A stretch of 64,000 nucleotides of DNA. It comes from Bacillota bacterium. Its GTDB lineage: Bacteria > Bacillota > Clostridia > Lachnospirales > Lachnospiraceae. Under the pieces are notes generated by a model. The model saw nothing but the letters and a program-made list of their open reading frames with translations, did no database searches and was not told the origin of the DNA. Location of the stretch: contig JAEWMT010000113.1 in assembly GCA_023393095.1 (NCBI GenBank), positions 1-64,000 on the forward strand, in the 5' to 3' direction. Made by a program: the position numbers and the translations under genes. This document shows positions 34,894-43,256 of this stretch, in pieces (the first letter of the stretch is position 1; every line of letters starts with the position of its first letter).

Positions 34894-36093
34894 ATGGTTA
34901 CTATTGGTATTGATATTTCTAAAGGCAAAAGTACAGCTTGCTTTTTAAAACCATATGGTGAAGTGCTGCATAGACCTTTTGAAATACAGCACACCGAAAG
35001 TGGGCTTAATCATTTATTGGAACTCATTAGCTCTCTCAACGAAGATGCTAGAGTTGTCATGGAAGCAACTGGCTCATACCATGTTCCTATACTTATGTAT
35101 CTAAAAGAACGTGGCATATTTGTTGCAGTAGTTAATCCATTAGTTATGAGCAAATACTCAAACCAGTCTATAAGAAAAGGAAAAACCAATAAACTGGATA
35201 GCATTAAAATCGCAAATTATGGTCTTGATTATTGGTTTCACTTAGTAGATTACACTCCAACTGCATCTATATATGAGGAATTAAGAGTCCTTAACAAACA
35301 ATATCTCAGTTATCTTTCAATGCGAGTTCATGCAAAGCAAACACTTACAAATATACTGGATCGTACAATGCCCGGTATTAAAACCCAACTTATGAATCGA
35401 TCTGATACCCCTGACCGAGATAAATTATGTGATTTTGTAAAGGAATACTGGCACTTTGATAATATTACCTGTATGACAGAATCACAGTTCATTATCAGCT
35501 ATAATAATTGGGCCAAAATCAATGGTTACCGAATATCCACTGAGAAAGCCAAGACAATATATGTAATGGCACAAGACAGTATACCCACACTGTCCTCAAG
35601 CATCTCATCAACAAAACTTCTGGTGTTAGAAGCTGTACATGTTTTACATATGATAGATACAACCCTTTCTCTGTTACTTTTTCAAATGAGAACTTTAGCA
35701 AAATCCTTAAAGGAATACGAAACTGTTATGGCAATGCCTGGCGTAGGTGAAATTCTTGGTCCACGTATCATTGCTGAAATAGGCGATGTAAGGCGTTTCC
35801 ATAGTGCAAGTGCACTTGTGGCTTATGCTGGTCTAGATGCTCCTCCATTCCAATCCGGTTCCTATATGGCCGGGAAACGTAGCATATCTAAGCGGGGATC
35901 TTCAACCTTAAGAAAAACAGGTTACGAAATAATGATGTACTTAAAAATAGCGAAGCCTAGCCAGGATAATGCCGTATATTTATTTATGCTAAAAAAGGAA
36001 GGCGAAGGTAAACCTTTACGAGTAGCTAAAATCGCTGCATTAAATAAATTTCTTCATATATATTACGCGAGAGTTAAAGAAATTTATAATTAA
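34894..36093 (+). CDS. IS110-family transposase (RuvC-like DEDD recombinase)
   Basis: A 399-residue transposase. The N-terminal DEDD nuclease-like domain shows VTIGIDISKGKS (first Asp), ARVVMEATGSYH (Glu near 56) and TNKLDSIKIANYG. The C-terminal Tnp domain shows MAMPGVGEILGPRIIAEIGDV and YMAGKRSISKRGSSTLRKTGYE with the catalytic Ser region. ATG at 34894 was chosen because AAAAGGAGAACAACT precedes it; an ATG 36 bp earlier has none. The frame is intact, so the element may be active. It would pair with the upstream candidate RNA. Confidence 0.93.
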   Translation: MVTIGIDISKGKSTACFLKPYGEVLHRPFEIQHTESGLNHLLELISSLNEDARVVMEATGSYHVPILMYLKERGIFVAVVNPLVMSKYSNQSIRKGKTNKLDSIKIANYGLDYWFHLVDYTPTASIYEELRVLNKQYLSYLSMRVHAKQTLTNILDRTMPGIKTQLMNRSDTPDRDKLCDFVKEYWHFDNITCMTESQFIISYNNWAKINGYRISTEKAKTIYVMAQDSIPTLSSSISSTKLLVLEAVHVLHMIDTTLSLLLFQMRTLAKSLKEYETVMAMPGVGEILGPRIIAEIGDVRRFHSASALVAYAGLDAPPFQSGSYMAGKRSISKRGSSTLRKTGYEIMMYLKIAKPSQDNAVYLFMLKKEGEGKPLRVAKIAALNKFLHIYYARVKEIYN

Positions 36094-36310
36094 ATAATTG
36101 CACTGCCGTTTCTTTGGGCCAGCTTATGTATCTTAAGGTGGCTTCGTTGTTATGTTTAAAATTCATTCACTAATAGCAAAAACTCGCTGTGTTAGATAAT
36201 TTATTAGGATAATGACTAACGAGAAGGACGAACATATCTACTTAACTTCACAATTGAGAAAGATTGCCAACTATCATAACGTAGTTATAAGAATTTTTAT
36301 TAACTACTTA

Positions 36311-36724
36311 TTATGCACGATAGATAATATCAATATCTCCATCTACAAATCCAATTCCAATTACAGTAGTTTCTTTTAAAGCATGTGCATGTATTCCTTC
36401 TGTAAGATACCGTTCAACCATTTTTTTAATATAGCAAAGTCCATCTTCCCACTTTTTAATATCATTAGTTCTTTTTATATAGCAAATATCTTCTCCACTT
36501 GTAAAATAATCTGTACAAGCCCAATCTTCATCATCTTCATCATATTCATCTGTACCAACTAATTGAATATCATAAGTTCCATTTGAACCCTCATATAAAT
36601 TAAAATTATAAGCTATAATACCTTTAGGCAATTCTTGTTCCATAATTCTATCAAGCCAATTAGAAAATAATACATAATTATCAGATTGACTACTTTTATT
36701 TATAAATCTACCAAATAGACTCAT
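36311..36724 (-). CDS. Hypothetical protein, immunity-like
   Basis: A 137-residue acidic cytosolic protein. GGAGGATAAAA precedes ATG at 36724, preferred over an upstream in-frame Met. It contains SNWLDRIMEQELPKGIIAYNFNLYEG near 22 and the acidic GTDEYDEDDEDWACTDYF near 57. Size, acidity and its place among single orphan genes resemble immunity proteins of polymorphic toxin systems, but no toxin gene is adjacent, so this is weak inference. The family is not recognised. Confidence 0.55.
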   Translation of the reverse strand: MSLFGRFINKSSQSDNYVLFSNWLDRIMEQELPKGIIAYNFNLYEGSNGTYDIQLVGTDEYDEDDEDWACTDYFTSGEDICYIKRTNDIKKWEDGLCYIKKMVERYLTEGIHAHALKETTVIGIGFVDGDIDIIYRA

Positions 36725-36815
36725 TTTTATCCTCCATATATTGGTTTTATGATACATAGTTTGTAACAACTGTGAATCTATATAACTTAAACTATCCCAT
36801 CTGCCTAATAAACAT

Positions 36816-36826
36816 AATGGGAAGTT
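36816..36826 (-). repeat. AACTTCCCATT repeat, copy 1
   Basis: The reverse strand reads AACTTCCCATT followed by ATGTTTATTAG. It is identical to the left internal loop of the candidate bridge RNA (34727-34737). It lies 33 bp downstream of the gene ending at 36859. Confidence 0.5.
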
Positions 36827-36858
36827 GACTTGCTTTCACGATTAATTAATTTTTAACT

Positions 36859-37299
36859 TTATCCTTTAACCAATTTCCGTTTTGATGTCTCCATTAACTT
36901 ACCGCCAACCCTTTCATATTTTCTCTGGACTTCAATACGATAATTCTCTCCAAATACTTTAGAAAGTACGTTTTTTGCTTCAGTCCTTAATTCAGCCCAA
37001 AGAGGATTGTTTTTTAATTCGTCAATACTCCAATAAAAATCTTCATTATGACCATTGAATTTGTCCAAGTATTTATCAAATCTATCAAGTATATTCAATT
37101 CGGTTTCTCTAAAAATATTATTATCAATATACATTTGCCTTCTTAATCTATAGAAGTTATCAAAATCTTCAAGAATTTCGTCACCTACACAACCTATTTG
37201 TCCAACCATTTCTTTCTGTTCTATTGCAGGTAACGATAATGTTATTAATGTCATGATAAGTTCGTCATAAAAGTAATATATCAATTCATCATCACTCAT
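36859..37299 (-). CDS. Hypothetical protein
   Basis: A 146-residue soluble protein with GAGGTGAAATAAT before ATG. The N-terminal half (DELIMTLITLSLPAIEQKEMVGQIG, VGDEILEDFDNFYRLRRQM) is helical and hydrophobic/acidic. The C-terminus is strongly basic (KYERVGGKLMETSKRKLVKG). No catalytic motif or membrane span is seen. It belongs to the run of leftward orphan genes that may be immunity or accessory cargo. Family not recognised. Confidence 0.55.
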   Translation of the reverse strand: MSDDELIYYFYDELIMTLITLSLPAIEQKEMVGQIGCVGDEILEDFDNFYRLRRQMYIDNNIFRETELNILDRFDKYLDKFNGHNEDFYWSIDELKNNPLWAELRTEAKNVLSKVFGENYRIEVQRKYERVGGKLMETSKRKLVKG

Positions 37300-37470
37300 A
37301 TTATTTCACCTCAACAATTTATTGTACGCAATCTATAACTATAGTGAACCATTTACGTTATTATATTACATATTTGCTTGATGTTAATATATTTATCTAC
37401 CAGAGCTATTAATTTTTATCTTGACTTTTATTAGCAGGATTATTGCTGTTAGGAGCGTGTCTATTATAAA

Positions 37471-37481
37471 CAATGGGAAGT
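37471..37481 (-). repeat. AACTTCCCATT repeat, copy 2
   Basis: The reverse strand reads CCAACTTCCCATTG then TTTATAATAG. It shares the core and part of the flank (GTTTAT) with copy 1. It lies about 74 bp downstream of the lipoprotein gene's stop. Confidence 0.5.
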
Positions 37482-37554
37482 TGGTTAGCTTCTCAAGTTA
37501 AAGGTTGTAAAGGAATTTTGCATATGCTTTTCACTCGTCACTAATATGTTCTTG

Positions 37555-38943
37555 TTATTCTTTAACGTCGTATGCATATAACAAGTATGGATCTGTTCCG
37601 TAAAATAGATCAAGGCTTTTATCGTAATCTTTAAGACCAAATTTCTCTAACGCGGGATAGTCCTGGTCTCCAGAGATTTCACCTTCAGCTATCTTATTAA
37701 CTACTAATTTATCTTTTTTTATTGTAATCTTAGTGATTGTATAACATCCCATTTGGCCTTGATAATTTACTAAACCACCAATGCTGCTTATATATAAGCT
37801 AGAATGGAAACCTGAAATCTCGCCCAAATGAATAAGTTTATCATTGGAAAAAGTATAAATATCGTACATATAGTCAGCTTCACAAGCACCCGTTAATACA
37901 ATGAGTTCAGGTATGCCATTCTGGTCGATGTCATACAGACAATATTCAAATGGTATCTCAAAATAATTAATATCTGAACTAATTCGATTGAAACGATCTA
38001 ATACTTGCAGATAAAGAGAATTATAACTTTTTTCAGCTATCGCAATTTCTAAAGGTTTTTGGTTTAAAAGTGAGTCGATAACATGCTCCGTTTGGCTAAG
38101 AGTATTATCATAATCTATACCGTAACTTTCGAACAAACTTGTGCTTGACCAACTTGAATCTGACAAATATATGTTGAGCAAAAATTTATTATACTCGCTA
38201 ATATTTTTCTTCCACACGGCTTCTGTAGTTGCTGTGCCATTCATCACAAATTGCTTCCCGTCATAGGAAAGTTTATCTCTAACAAGAGTATCTCCGGAGT
38301 AGTAAAGGTTTGTATATGAGATACTTCCATTGTATTTATTGAAGTCAAAACATTCACTATATATCTGGATAACTGGTCGTCCAGCAGCATTCTCATAAAC
38401 TGTAGCAAAACAATTATCCTCATCCCAAAATTCATTACGAAAAGAAGAAAAACAACTAACTTTAGACTCGTGCAAAAGCTGTTTCATTGCGCCATCTGTA
38501 TATGTCCAAATTTCTATTTCATAAGAACTCGCTTGTGGTATTGAACACCCTGCTTCATTATGGCCAGTTATATTTCCATTAGAATAAATCACAAACAAAT
38601 CTTTAACACCATCTCCATTAAAGTCCATCAAGTCAACAACACATACACCGCTAAGATAGCTGAACTCATTACCAACGTCTTCTTTCAAATCGCCTGCGTT
38701 CATTTCAATAATGTTTGCTTTTCCGTATTTTTCAACTAATTCATTATATTTTTGATAATAAGCTAAATACGGTGAATCTAATTTGGGTGTATGCGTAGGT
38801 AAAGGGCTAATTGTAGGTGAGGGAGACGACACCGGCTGCTCATCGCCTCTCTGGATTAGAGTTTGGTCAGAATTATTTGTTTTTATTTTACAACCACTCA
38901 AACAAACAATCAAAATGAGTGTCAATAATACAATCTTTTTCAT
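37555..38943 (-). CDS. Lipoprotein with FG-GAP/VCBS-like calcium-loop motifs
   Basis: A 462-residue exported lipoprotein. MKKIVLLTLILIVCLSGC is a signal peptide with lipobox Cys18, followed by a Ser/Pro/Thr linker (PSPTISPLPTHTP). Two acidic loops, VDLMDFNGDGVKDLFV (about 109-124) and YDIDQNGIPELIVL (about 342-355), resemble calcium-binding strands of FG-GAP/VCBS propeller repeats. AGGAGAAAGTGT precedes the start. It probably sits on the outer face of the membrane with a binding role. No enzyme motif is seen. Confidence 0.8.
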   Translation of the reverse strand: MKKIVLLTLILIVCLSGCKIKTNNSDQTLIQRGDEQPVSSPSPTISPLPTHTPKLDSPYLAYYQKYNELVEKYGKANIIEMNAGDLKEDVGNEFSYLSGVCVVDLMDFNGDGVKDLFVIYSNGNITGHNEAGCSIPQASSYEIEIWTYTDGAMKQLLHESKVSCFSSFRNEFWDEDNCFATVYENAAGRPVIQIYSECFDFNKYNGSISYTNLYYSGDTLVRDKLSYDGKQFVMNGTATTEAVWKKNISEYNKFLLNIYLSDSSWSSTSLFESYGIDYDNTLSQTEHVIDSLLNQKPLEIAIAEKSYNSLYLQVLDRFNRISSDINYFEIPFEYCLYDIDQNGIPELIVLTGACEADYMYDIYTFSNDKLIHLGEISGFHSSLYISSIGGLVNYQGQMGCYTITKITIKKDKLVVNKIAEGEISGDQDYPALEKFGLKDYDKSLDLFYGTDPYLLYAYDVKE

Positions 38944-39004
38944 ACACTTTCTCCTAATAATATTTTATTTTCTGTTATCAGAATGTAAATGTAATCGGAA
39001 TCTC

Positions 39005-39129
39005 TTAGTAATATCTCAAGGCTTTCGATCCCTTTGTCTTATTATTGTTTGTTTCAAAATCAATAGGAGTACCCAAATATTCTATGCCATTTTCTGTGAA
39101 TAAAGATACTTCACATCGCTCATTGTATC
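39005..39129 (-). pseudogene. Possible C-terminal gene remnant
   Basis: The leftward frame after an upstream stop reads as a plausible ~41-residue protein tail including SLFTENGIEYLGTPIDFETN and ending KALRYY, then TAA at 39007-39005. It has no start codon or ribosome site. Amino-acid composition looks protein-like, but the evidence is slight. Confidence 0.28.
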
Positions 39130-39690
39130 ACGGACTCACCCTATTATCTACCAAAATAACCCATATAATATAAAATTAACAAATATGATCGAATTTAAAA
39201 AATATTGTAACAATTTTGTAAAATTATGAAGACATTTGTCAAAGCACAAAGTGATGCAAAAGATGTCCTTTGAAGAAGAAATTAATAAAATAATTAAGAA
39301 GCAGGGCAGATTAAGTATTTTTACAAGTCAAATTACGCCATGCGGAGCGCACAAAACAGCCGCCCCACCGACAATAGAGCAGCTAATTGTTCTTAATTTC
39401 TTTTTTCTACTATTTTGCGAAATGCAATTAATGTTTTTTACTTAACATTATACTACTACTATTAAAGAACGAGCTGAATGCTGGACGATTAATCATTATC
39501 ATCTTTCCATCATGCTTTCTCTTTGATATAAAAAACCATTACGAAAATCCTCCTAAACTTCGCATTATTGCTATAATTAGCACTCCAATTTTCGTTATTT
39601 CTTTGGTTTACATTATAATACAAACAAAATCATATATCCATATTATTCCTTACTAATTTTATAAAACTCCACGTAAGTAACGTAAAAAAT

Positions 39691-39749
39691 AGAGCTAAAA
39701 GTTTATATATCTCAAACTTTTAGCTCTATCTTTTTTGCAAACTTTAACT
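39691..39749. repeat. 59-bp hairpin repeat, copy 1
   Basis: A perfect 14-bp stem (AGAGCTAAAAGTTT, 39691-39704, with 39714-39727) is followed by ATC, a T-run and TTTGCAAACTTTAACT (39734-39749). A near-identical unit in the same orientation is at 41943-42001. It may act as a terminator. Confidence 0.65.
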
Positions 39750-39827
39750 ATTCAAATCAAGAATTGTTGTGTGACATTAAATTTCACGGTTTTACATTAA
39801 GATAAACAGTCTTTTCCCAAGTACTCG

Positions 39828-40709
39828 TTATGCGGTAAAATTCATTAAATAAAATGCTTCCACACTAAGGGCTTCTATACCGAACCCATAACCATAACCT
39901 CTGAACAAAAAGATGTTTTTGGTTTTACTGTCTACGAGATAGCCCCAGCCTAAATCAGCGTCTTGTAGTACCCAATACCTTGAAAGATTACCGGTATACG
40001 TGAGTTTTTGTAATTCTTTTTTTGTTTCATTGTAACAATCACTACTAATTTCTTTAGGATATTTCTTTTTTGCTTGGTCTAGAGTGCTGATTAATTTTTG
40101 TTTTATGCTTTTTAAATCTTTACCGGAAGCCATTTCCGACGTATCAGTGTCTATGGTGATGACCGGAAATGTATTGAATGGAGCTGCATTATATGTACCT
40201 ATGAAAAAATTGTAAAAACTCAGAAATCCAAGCGGAACATAGTATTCGTTGTTTATTATAACAGCTGCTGAGCATATTACCTTTTTGTCCGCAACCTGAG
40301 TGAGGATTTTATTCTCGCCGTCCCATTTTAAAGCAGTGCTATTATTTATTAAAACTTTCACTGGCACGTAATATACCGAATCTTTCGTAATAACACCGGC
40401 TCCTGGGATAAGCTGACCATTAATCATTAAAAACTTATAATCCTGTTTTGGTAATACTTTTGTTTGGTTTGCAAATTCAATTTGCGGAGTGCATATTCCA
40501 GATCCAGCAAATCCATTTGCGGGAAAAATAACGTCTTTCGCATTTGTACCAGTATCGGGCATATCCCAACTTATCCAATAGGTTGGGTTTGCTGTGGAAA
40601 CAGCTAATGCAGCCGTTGGCGAAATTAAATTGAATGAAATGCCTAAAACCAGTGCCAATGTCACCGCAGAGAATTTTATTAACTTTTTGATACAAAACTT
40701 TTCTTTCAT
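39828..40709 (-). CDS. Secreted protein with copper-amine-oxidase-like stalk domain
   Basis: A 293-residue exported protein with signal peptide ending about TAALAVS (residue 37) and no lipobox. Residues ~93-185 show the stalk/copper-amine-oxidase N-terminal-like pattern seen in Clostridial surface proteins: LMINGQLIPGAGVITKDS, YYVPVKVL and ALKWDGENK, then a second IINNEYYVPLGFLS. The C-terminal part is unique (GYGYGFGIEALSVEAFYL). AAAAGGAGAAAGATT precedes ATG. It lies between the two direct repeats at 39691 and 41943. Role unknown, presumably cell-wall or matrix related. Confidence 0.75.
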   Translation of the reverse strand: MKEKFCIKKLIKFSAVTLALVLGISFNLISPTAALAVSTANPTYWISWDMPDTGTNAKDVIFPANGFAGSGICTPQIEFANQTKVLPKQDYKFLMINGQLIPGAGVITKDSVYYVPVKVLINNSTALKWDGENKILTQVADKKVICSAAVIINNEYYVPLGFLSFYNFFIGTYNAAPFNTFPVITIDTDTSEMASGKDLKSIKQKLISTLDQAKKKYPKEISSDCYNETKKELQKLTYTGNLSRYWVLQDADLGWGYLVDSKTKNIFLFRGYGYGFGIEALSVEAFYLMNFTA

Positions 40710-40801
40710 AATCTTTCTCCTTTTAAGATTTTGATATACGCACTTATTTTATTATTACCATAATAACTTATCCAAAAATTCCAAATTCCTTTTTCTGATA
40801 A

Positions 40802-40812
40802 AATGGGAAGCT
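40802..40812 (-). repeat. AACTTCCCATT-like repeat, copy 3 (one mismatch)
   Basis: The reverse strand reads AGCTTCCCATT followed by TTATCAG. It is the weakest member of the set, again in the gap after a leftward gene stop (40869). Confidence 0.4.
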
Positions 40813-40868
40813 AGTTTAGCGTTCGGTTATACTCAAAGTCAAAAATAAACCATTTTAGCAAGTTGAGG

Positions 40869-41201
40869 TTATACATCTGTTAAGTATACTTCTGGTATAT
40901 TTCTTTTCCGTAATTGATACCGCTGTACTTTTGATAATGGAATTGTATAATGATGTACTGATTTAACATATCTCCCATTTTCAATATCGTAACAAAGTGC
41001 ACCCATAAAGCTAAACCATTCTTTCTGACCTCCTATGTTATGGGTAAATGTCTGTAAGTATCCGTATCCATCTGCAAGATAAAAGATTTCTAATGCCATT
41101 GCCAAATCACAGTTAGCGTCTGAGATGATTAATTTTAGTAATTTAAAACCATCATCCCAGTTGTAATTGTCTATCATGTTTTTCATTTGCTTGTAAGTCA
41201 T
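40869..41201 (-). CDS. DUF4274-like protein
   Basis: A 110-residue soluble protein. The central pattern YNWDDGFKLLKLIISDANCDLAMALEIFYLADGYGYL (residues ~14-50) matches my memory of DUF4274 proteins, which occur in polymorphic-toxin and orphan immunity contexts. ATG at 41201 was chosen because AAAGGTGAGAGAT precedes it; the frame extends three codons further to a GTG. No catalytic residues are evident. It lies between the direct repeats at 39691 and 41943 with the stalk-domain gene. Confidence 0.6.
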   Translation of the reverse strand: MTYKQMKNMIDNYNWDDGFKLLKLIISDANCDLAMALEIFYLADGYGYLQTFTHNIGGQKEWFSFMGALCYDIENGRYVKSVHHYTIPLSKVQRYQLRKRNIPEVYLTDV

Positions 41202-41304
41202 ATCTCTCACCTTTAATACTCTTTTGATAAGTATAATTTGTATCGTACCGCAATTTATATTTAATAAGAACTAATAAATATTTGGGAATCTCCAATTAAT
41301 ATTA

Positions 41305-41844
41305 TTATTTTATTTGTTTTCCTAATTTATAAGCTTCTATTAATGCTTGATTTCCCTTAATATCTCCTCTATCTTTTACTCCTTTTACAAAAATCCTTCC
41401 TACATCTTGCAAATTAAAATAATCCAAAATGAGCTGATATTGCAATTCTATAGAATTAAATACTGTCGGAAGTGTTGCTGCTGCTACTAATAGTAGTCCT
41501 AATTTTTTGACTTTAAAAGTGTTTCTTAATGGCGTATGTAAACGGTCAATAATCGCCTTTAATTGTGCGCTAATCCCATAGAAATATACTGGAGATGCAA
41601 TAACTATGATGTCCGCTTCTGTCAACTTCTTGTAGATTTTTTGCATATCATCATTCTGAAAGCATGTATTACCTTCTCTTTTCATACATGCATTACAACC
41701 GATGCATGAGTTTACCCTATAATCAGCGGCTGAAATTATTGCCACATTATTATCATGCTTCGCTCCATCGACAAAGGCCTTCGCTAACATTTCTGTATTT
41801 CCATCTCTTCTAACACTTCCTACCAATACTACCATCTTGCTCAT
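41305..41844 (-). CDS. Iron-sulfur flavoprotein / NADPH-dependent FMN reductase family
   Basis: A 179-residue flavodoxin-fold protein. VVLVGSVRRDGNTEMLAKAF (residues ~4-23) is the FMN phosphate loop, CIGCNACMKREGNTC (about 48-62) is a compact cluster-binding motif as in iron-sulfur flavoproteins, and IIVIASPVYFYGISAQLKAIIDR is the flavin-ring strand and helix. ATG at 41844 was chosen because GAGGTGTAAT precedes it. It probably transfers electrons or protects against oxidants in anaerobes. It is monocistronic, preceded by a repeat unit at 41943-42001. Confidence 0.88.
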   Translation of the reverse strand: MSKMVVLVGSVRRDGNTEMLAKAFVDGAKHDNNVAIISAADYRVNSCIGCNACMKREGNTCFQNDDMQKIYKKLTEADIIVIASPVYFYGISAQLKAIIDRLHTPLRNTFKVKKLGLLLVAAATLPTVFNSIELQYQLILDYFNLQDVGRIFVKGVKDRGDIKGNQALIEAYKLGKQIK

Positions 41845-41942
41845 ATTACACCTCACTAATTCTTTGTTTTATATTATAATATAACTAAAACTATATTACC
41901 AGATTATACCTTATATAGATTGGAAATACACTGAGTTAAAAA

Positions 41943-42001
41943 AGAGCTAAAAGTTTATATATACCAAACTCTTAGCTCTATCAATTTTACAAACTTTAAC
42001 T
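41943..42001. repeat. 59-bp hairpin repeat, copy 2
   Basis: A 14-bp stem with one mismatch (41943-41956 with 41966-41979), then TTTACAAACTTTAACT (41986-42001). It is in direct orientation to the copy at 39691-39749, 2.2 kb away. The two bracket the stalk-domain, DUF4274-like and flavoprotein genes. Confidence 0.65.
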
Positions 42002-42064
42002 TCTTATATCATAATATTTTATATTTTAGTTTTCTTTCACAACCAGTATTAATCTGACTACACT

Positions 42065-42137
42065 AAAAACGGCCATGCATGTACTCCTAATCAGGAAGAA
42101 ACTATATTCCCGGAGAACATGTTAACATGGCCATTTT
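42065..42137 (-). terminator. Terminator of the transglutaminase-like gene
   Basis: GGCCATG (42071-42077) pairs with CATGGCC (42126-42132), extended by AAAA/TTTT outside and ACATG words inside. GTTTTTAG follows on the leftward transcript. It is about 170 bp past the transglutaminase stop. Confidence 0.55.
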
Positions 42138-42303
42138 CACATTACGTTTCACTATTATTATTTTTACATTATAATAAAAACTTCTCAATTCCAAACATCC
42201 GAATTACTTAATAGAAACAGCAATCAACATCTATATGAAATCGTTTTCATATTTAGAATGATGCCTTATTTTCTCTTAGCAACTACACATATCCTATCTT
42301 CTA

Positions 42304-43149
42304 TTAATAGCTTTTTGCCGCGATCGGATATTTCTTGTAAAACTCCTGCGTACGATACTTAATATCCCTGATATGATTGCCGAAATCTGCATCATTTTTC
42401 AGGAAATAATCATATCTCAGTGCCTGCTTTCCATTACTCATAATCGGATCATCCCAGGTAAGGTCAATGTTATACCATTTACCGTTCACCTTAACGATAT
42501 TCCAAGCATGTGCTCCACCGTCAGCAACTCCGATAATAATTCTGCTTTCAATACCAGAATCTAAAAACATTCGGTATGCGGCAGCTGCATAACCCTCACA
42601 TACGGAGGATTTATTAATTAATGCATTATAAGCTGAGTACTTCATAAAGGTCTGATCATAGCTTACCCGATTAATAATGTAATCATGGATCGCTTTTACT
42701 TTCTTATAATCGGATTTATTCTCAAGCTTCAGGCTTTTCAGAACGCTTTTTATTTTGGCATCCACCTTTTGCTCCTGTGCAAGGGTTGCTTTATATGCTA
42801 CCGTTAATTTCAGCGTAGCTGTTGTTCCTAAGGGGTTATACGTCCATTGCCACTGTATACGATTAATTGATAGTTTCAGATAATCCGCATCCTTAGAGGT
42901 ACTTTTATCGTCCAGAGCAACAACCGCCTCATACAAATCCGTGTTTCTCCCTATCTGATTCATGGTCTTTTGGTTCATTTTGATAGTGAATTGTGCTTTA
43001 TGGTCTACAAGATTGTTTTTTATTACACTATATACTTTACTTGCCGATGTGTATGTCGTTGTACCGGTTGCCGCATCCGCATCAATCCGTGAACCAACCG
43101 ATATTACCATGAATAACAGCACCAATATTCCTGCTGTAAATCTTTTCAT
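42304..43149 (-). CDS. Secreted transglutaminase-like protein
   Basis: A 281-residue exported protein with an N-terminal signal (FTAGILVLLFMVISVGSRIDADA). The transglutaminase core appears at about 185-250: SSVCEGYAAAAYRMF (Cys), GGAHAWNIVKVNGKWYNIDLTWDDP (His and Asp of the triad). The first half is an unassigned domain. Such Clostridial proteins probably act as cell-wall-associated peptidases or cross-linking enzymes. AAGGAGATGGCCTAAG precedes ATG. Substrate unknown. Confidence 0.88.
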   Translation of the reverse strand: MKRFTAGILVLLFMVISVGSRIDADAATGTTTYTSASKVYSVIKNNLVDHKAQFTIKMNQKTMNQIGRNTDLYEAVVALDDKSTSKDADYLKLSINRIQWQWTYNPLGTTATLKLTVAYKATLAQEQKVDAKIKSVLKSLKLENKSDYKKVKAIHDYIINRVSYDQTFMKYSAYNALINKSSVCEGYAAAAYRMFLDSGIESRIIIGVADGGAHAWNIVKVNGKWYNIDLTWDDPIMSNGKQALRYDYFLKNDADFGNHIRDIKYRTQEFYKKYPIAAKSY

Positions 43150-43256
43150 CTTAGGCCATCTCCTTTATTGAGAACCGAGTTTCAGTGATATACTTCAATT
43201 CTATATACTATACCCAGGTAAGTCAATAGGAGATTACCTCCTGTCAGCACCGGCAT

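Larger units (their letters stand above)
34638..36150 (+). mobile_element. IS110-family insertion sequence (ends approximate)
   Basis: An IS110-type transposase is preceded by ~250 bp of structured non-coding DNA and followed by a short right end. Elements of this family lack terminal inverted repeats, so both borders are estimates. The left border near 34638 rests on the match between a loop in the non-coding part and 34626-34638. The right border lies somewhere between the stop codon at 36093 and about 36180. No target duplication can be claimed. Confidence 0.55.
38944..39827. other. Long non-coding stretch with decayed gene fragments
   Basis: About 880 AT-rich bases without an intact gene. 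A leftward fragment at 39005-39129 is listed separately. A TTG-started frame at 39236-39445 lacks support. A terminator-like repeat occupies 39691-39749. The mixture suggests repeated insertion and loss. Confidence 0.45.

Noticed and set aside
39236..39445. A 69-codon frame with TTG start in the accessory region
   Set aside because: Weak start, no ribosome site, low-complexity C-terminus. Possibly a decayed N-terminal fragment but not supportable.
36816..40812. Interpretation of the gap repeats as integron attC sites
   Set aside because: The copies lack the inverse-core/core pairs (RYYYAAC and GTTRRRY) and a long attC palindrome, and no integron integrase is present.
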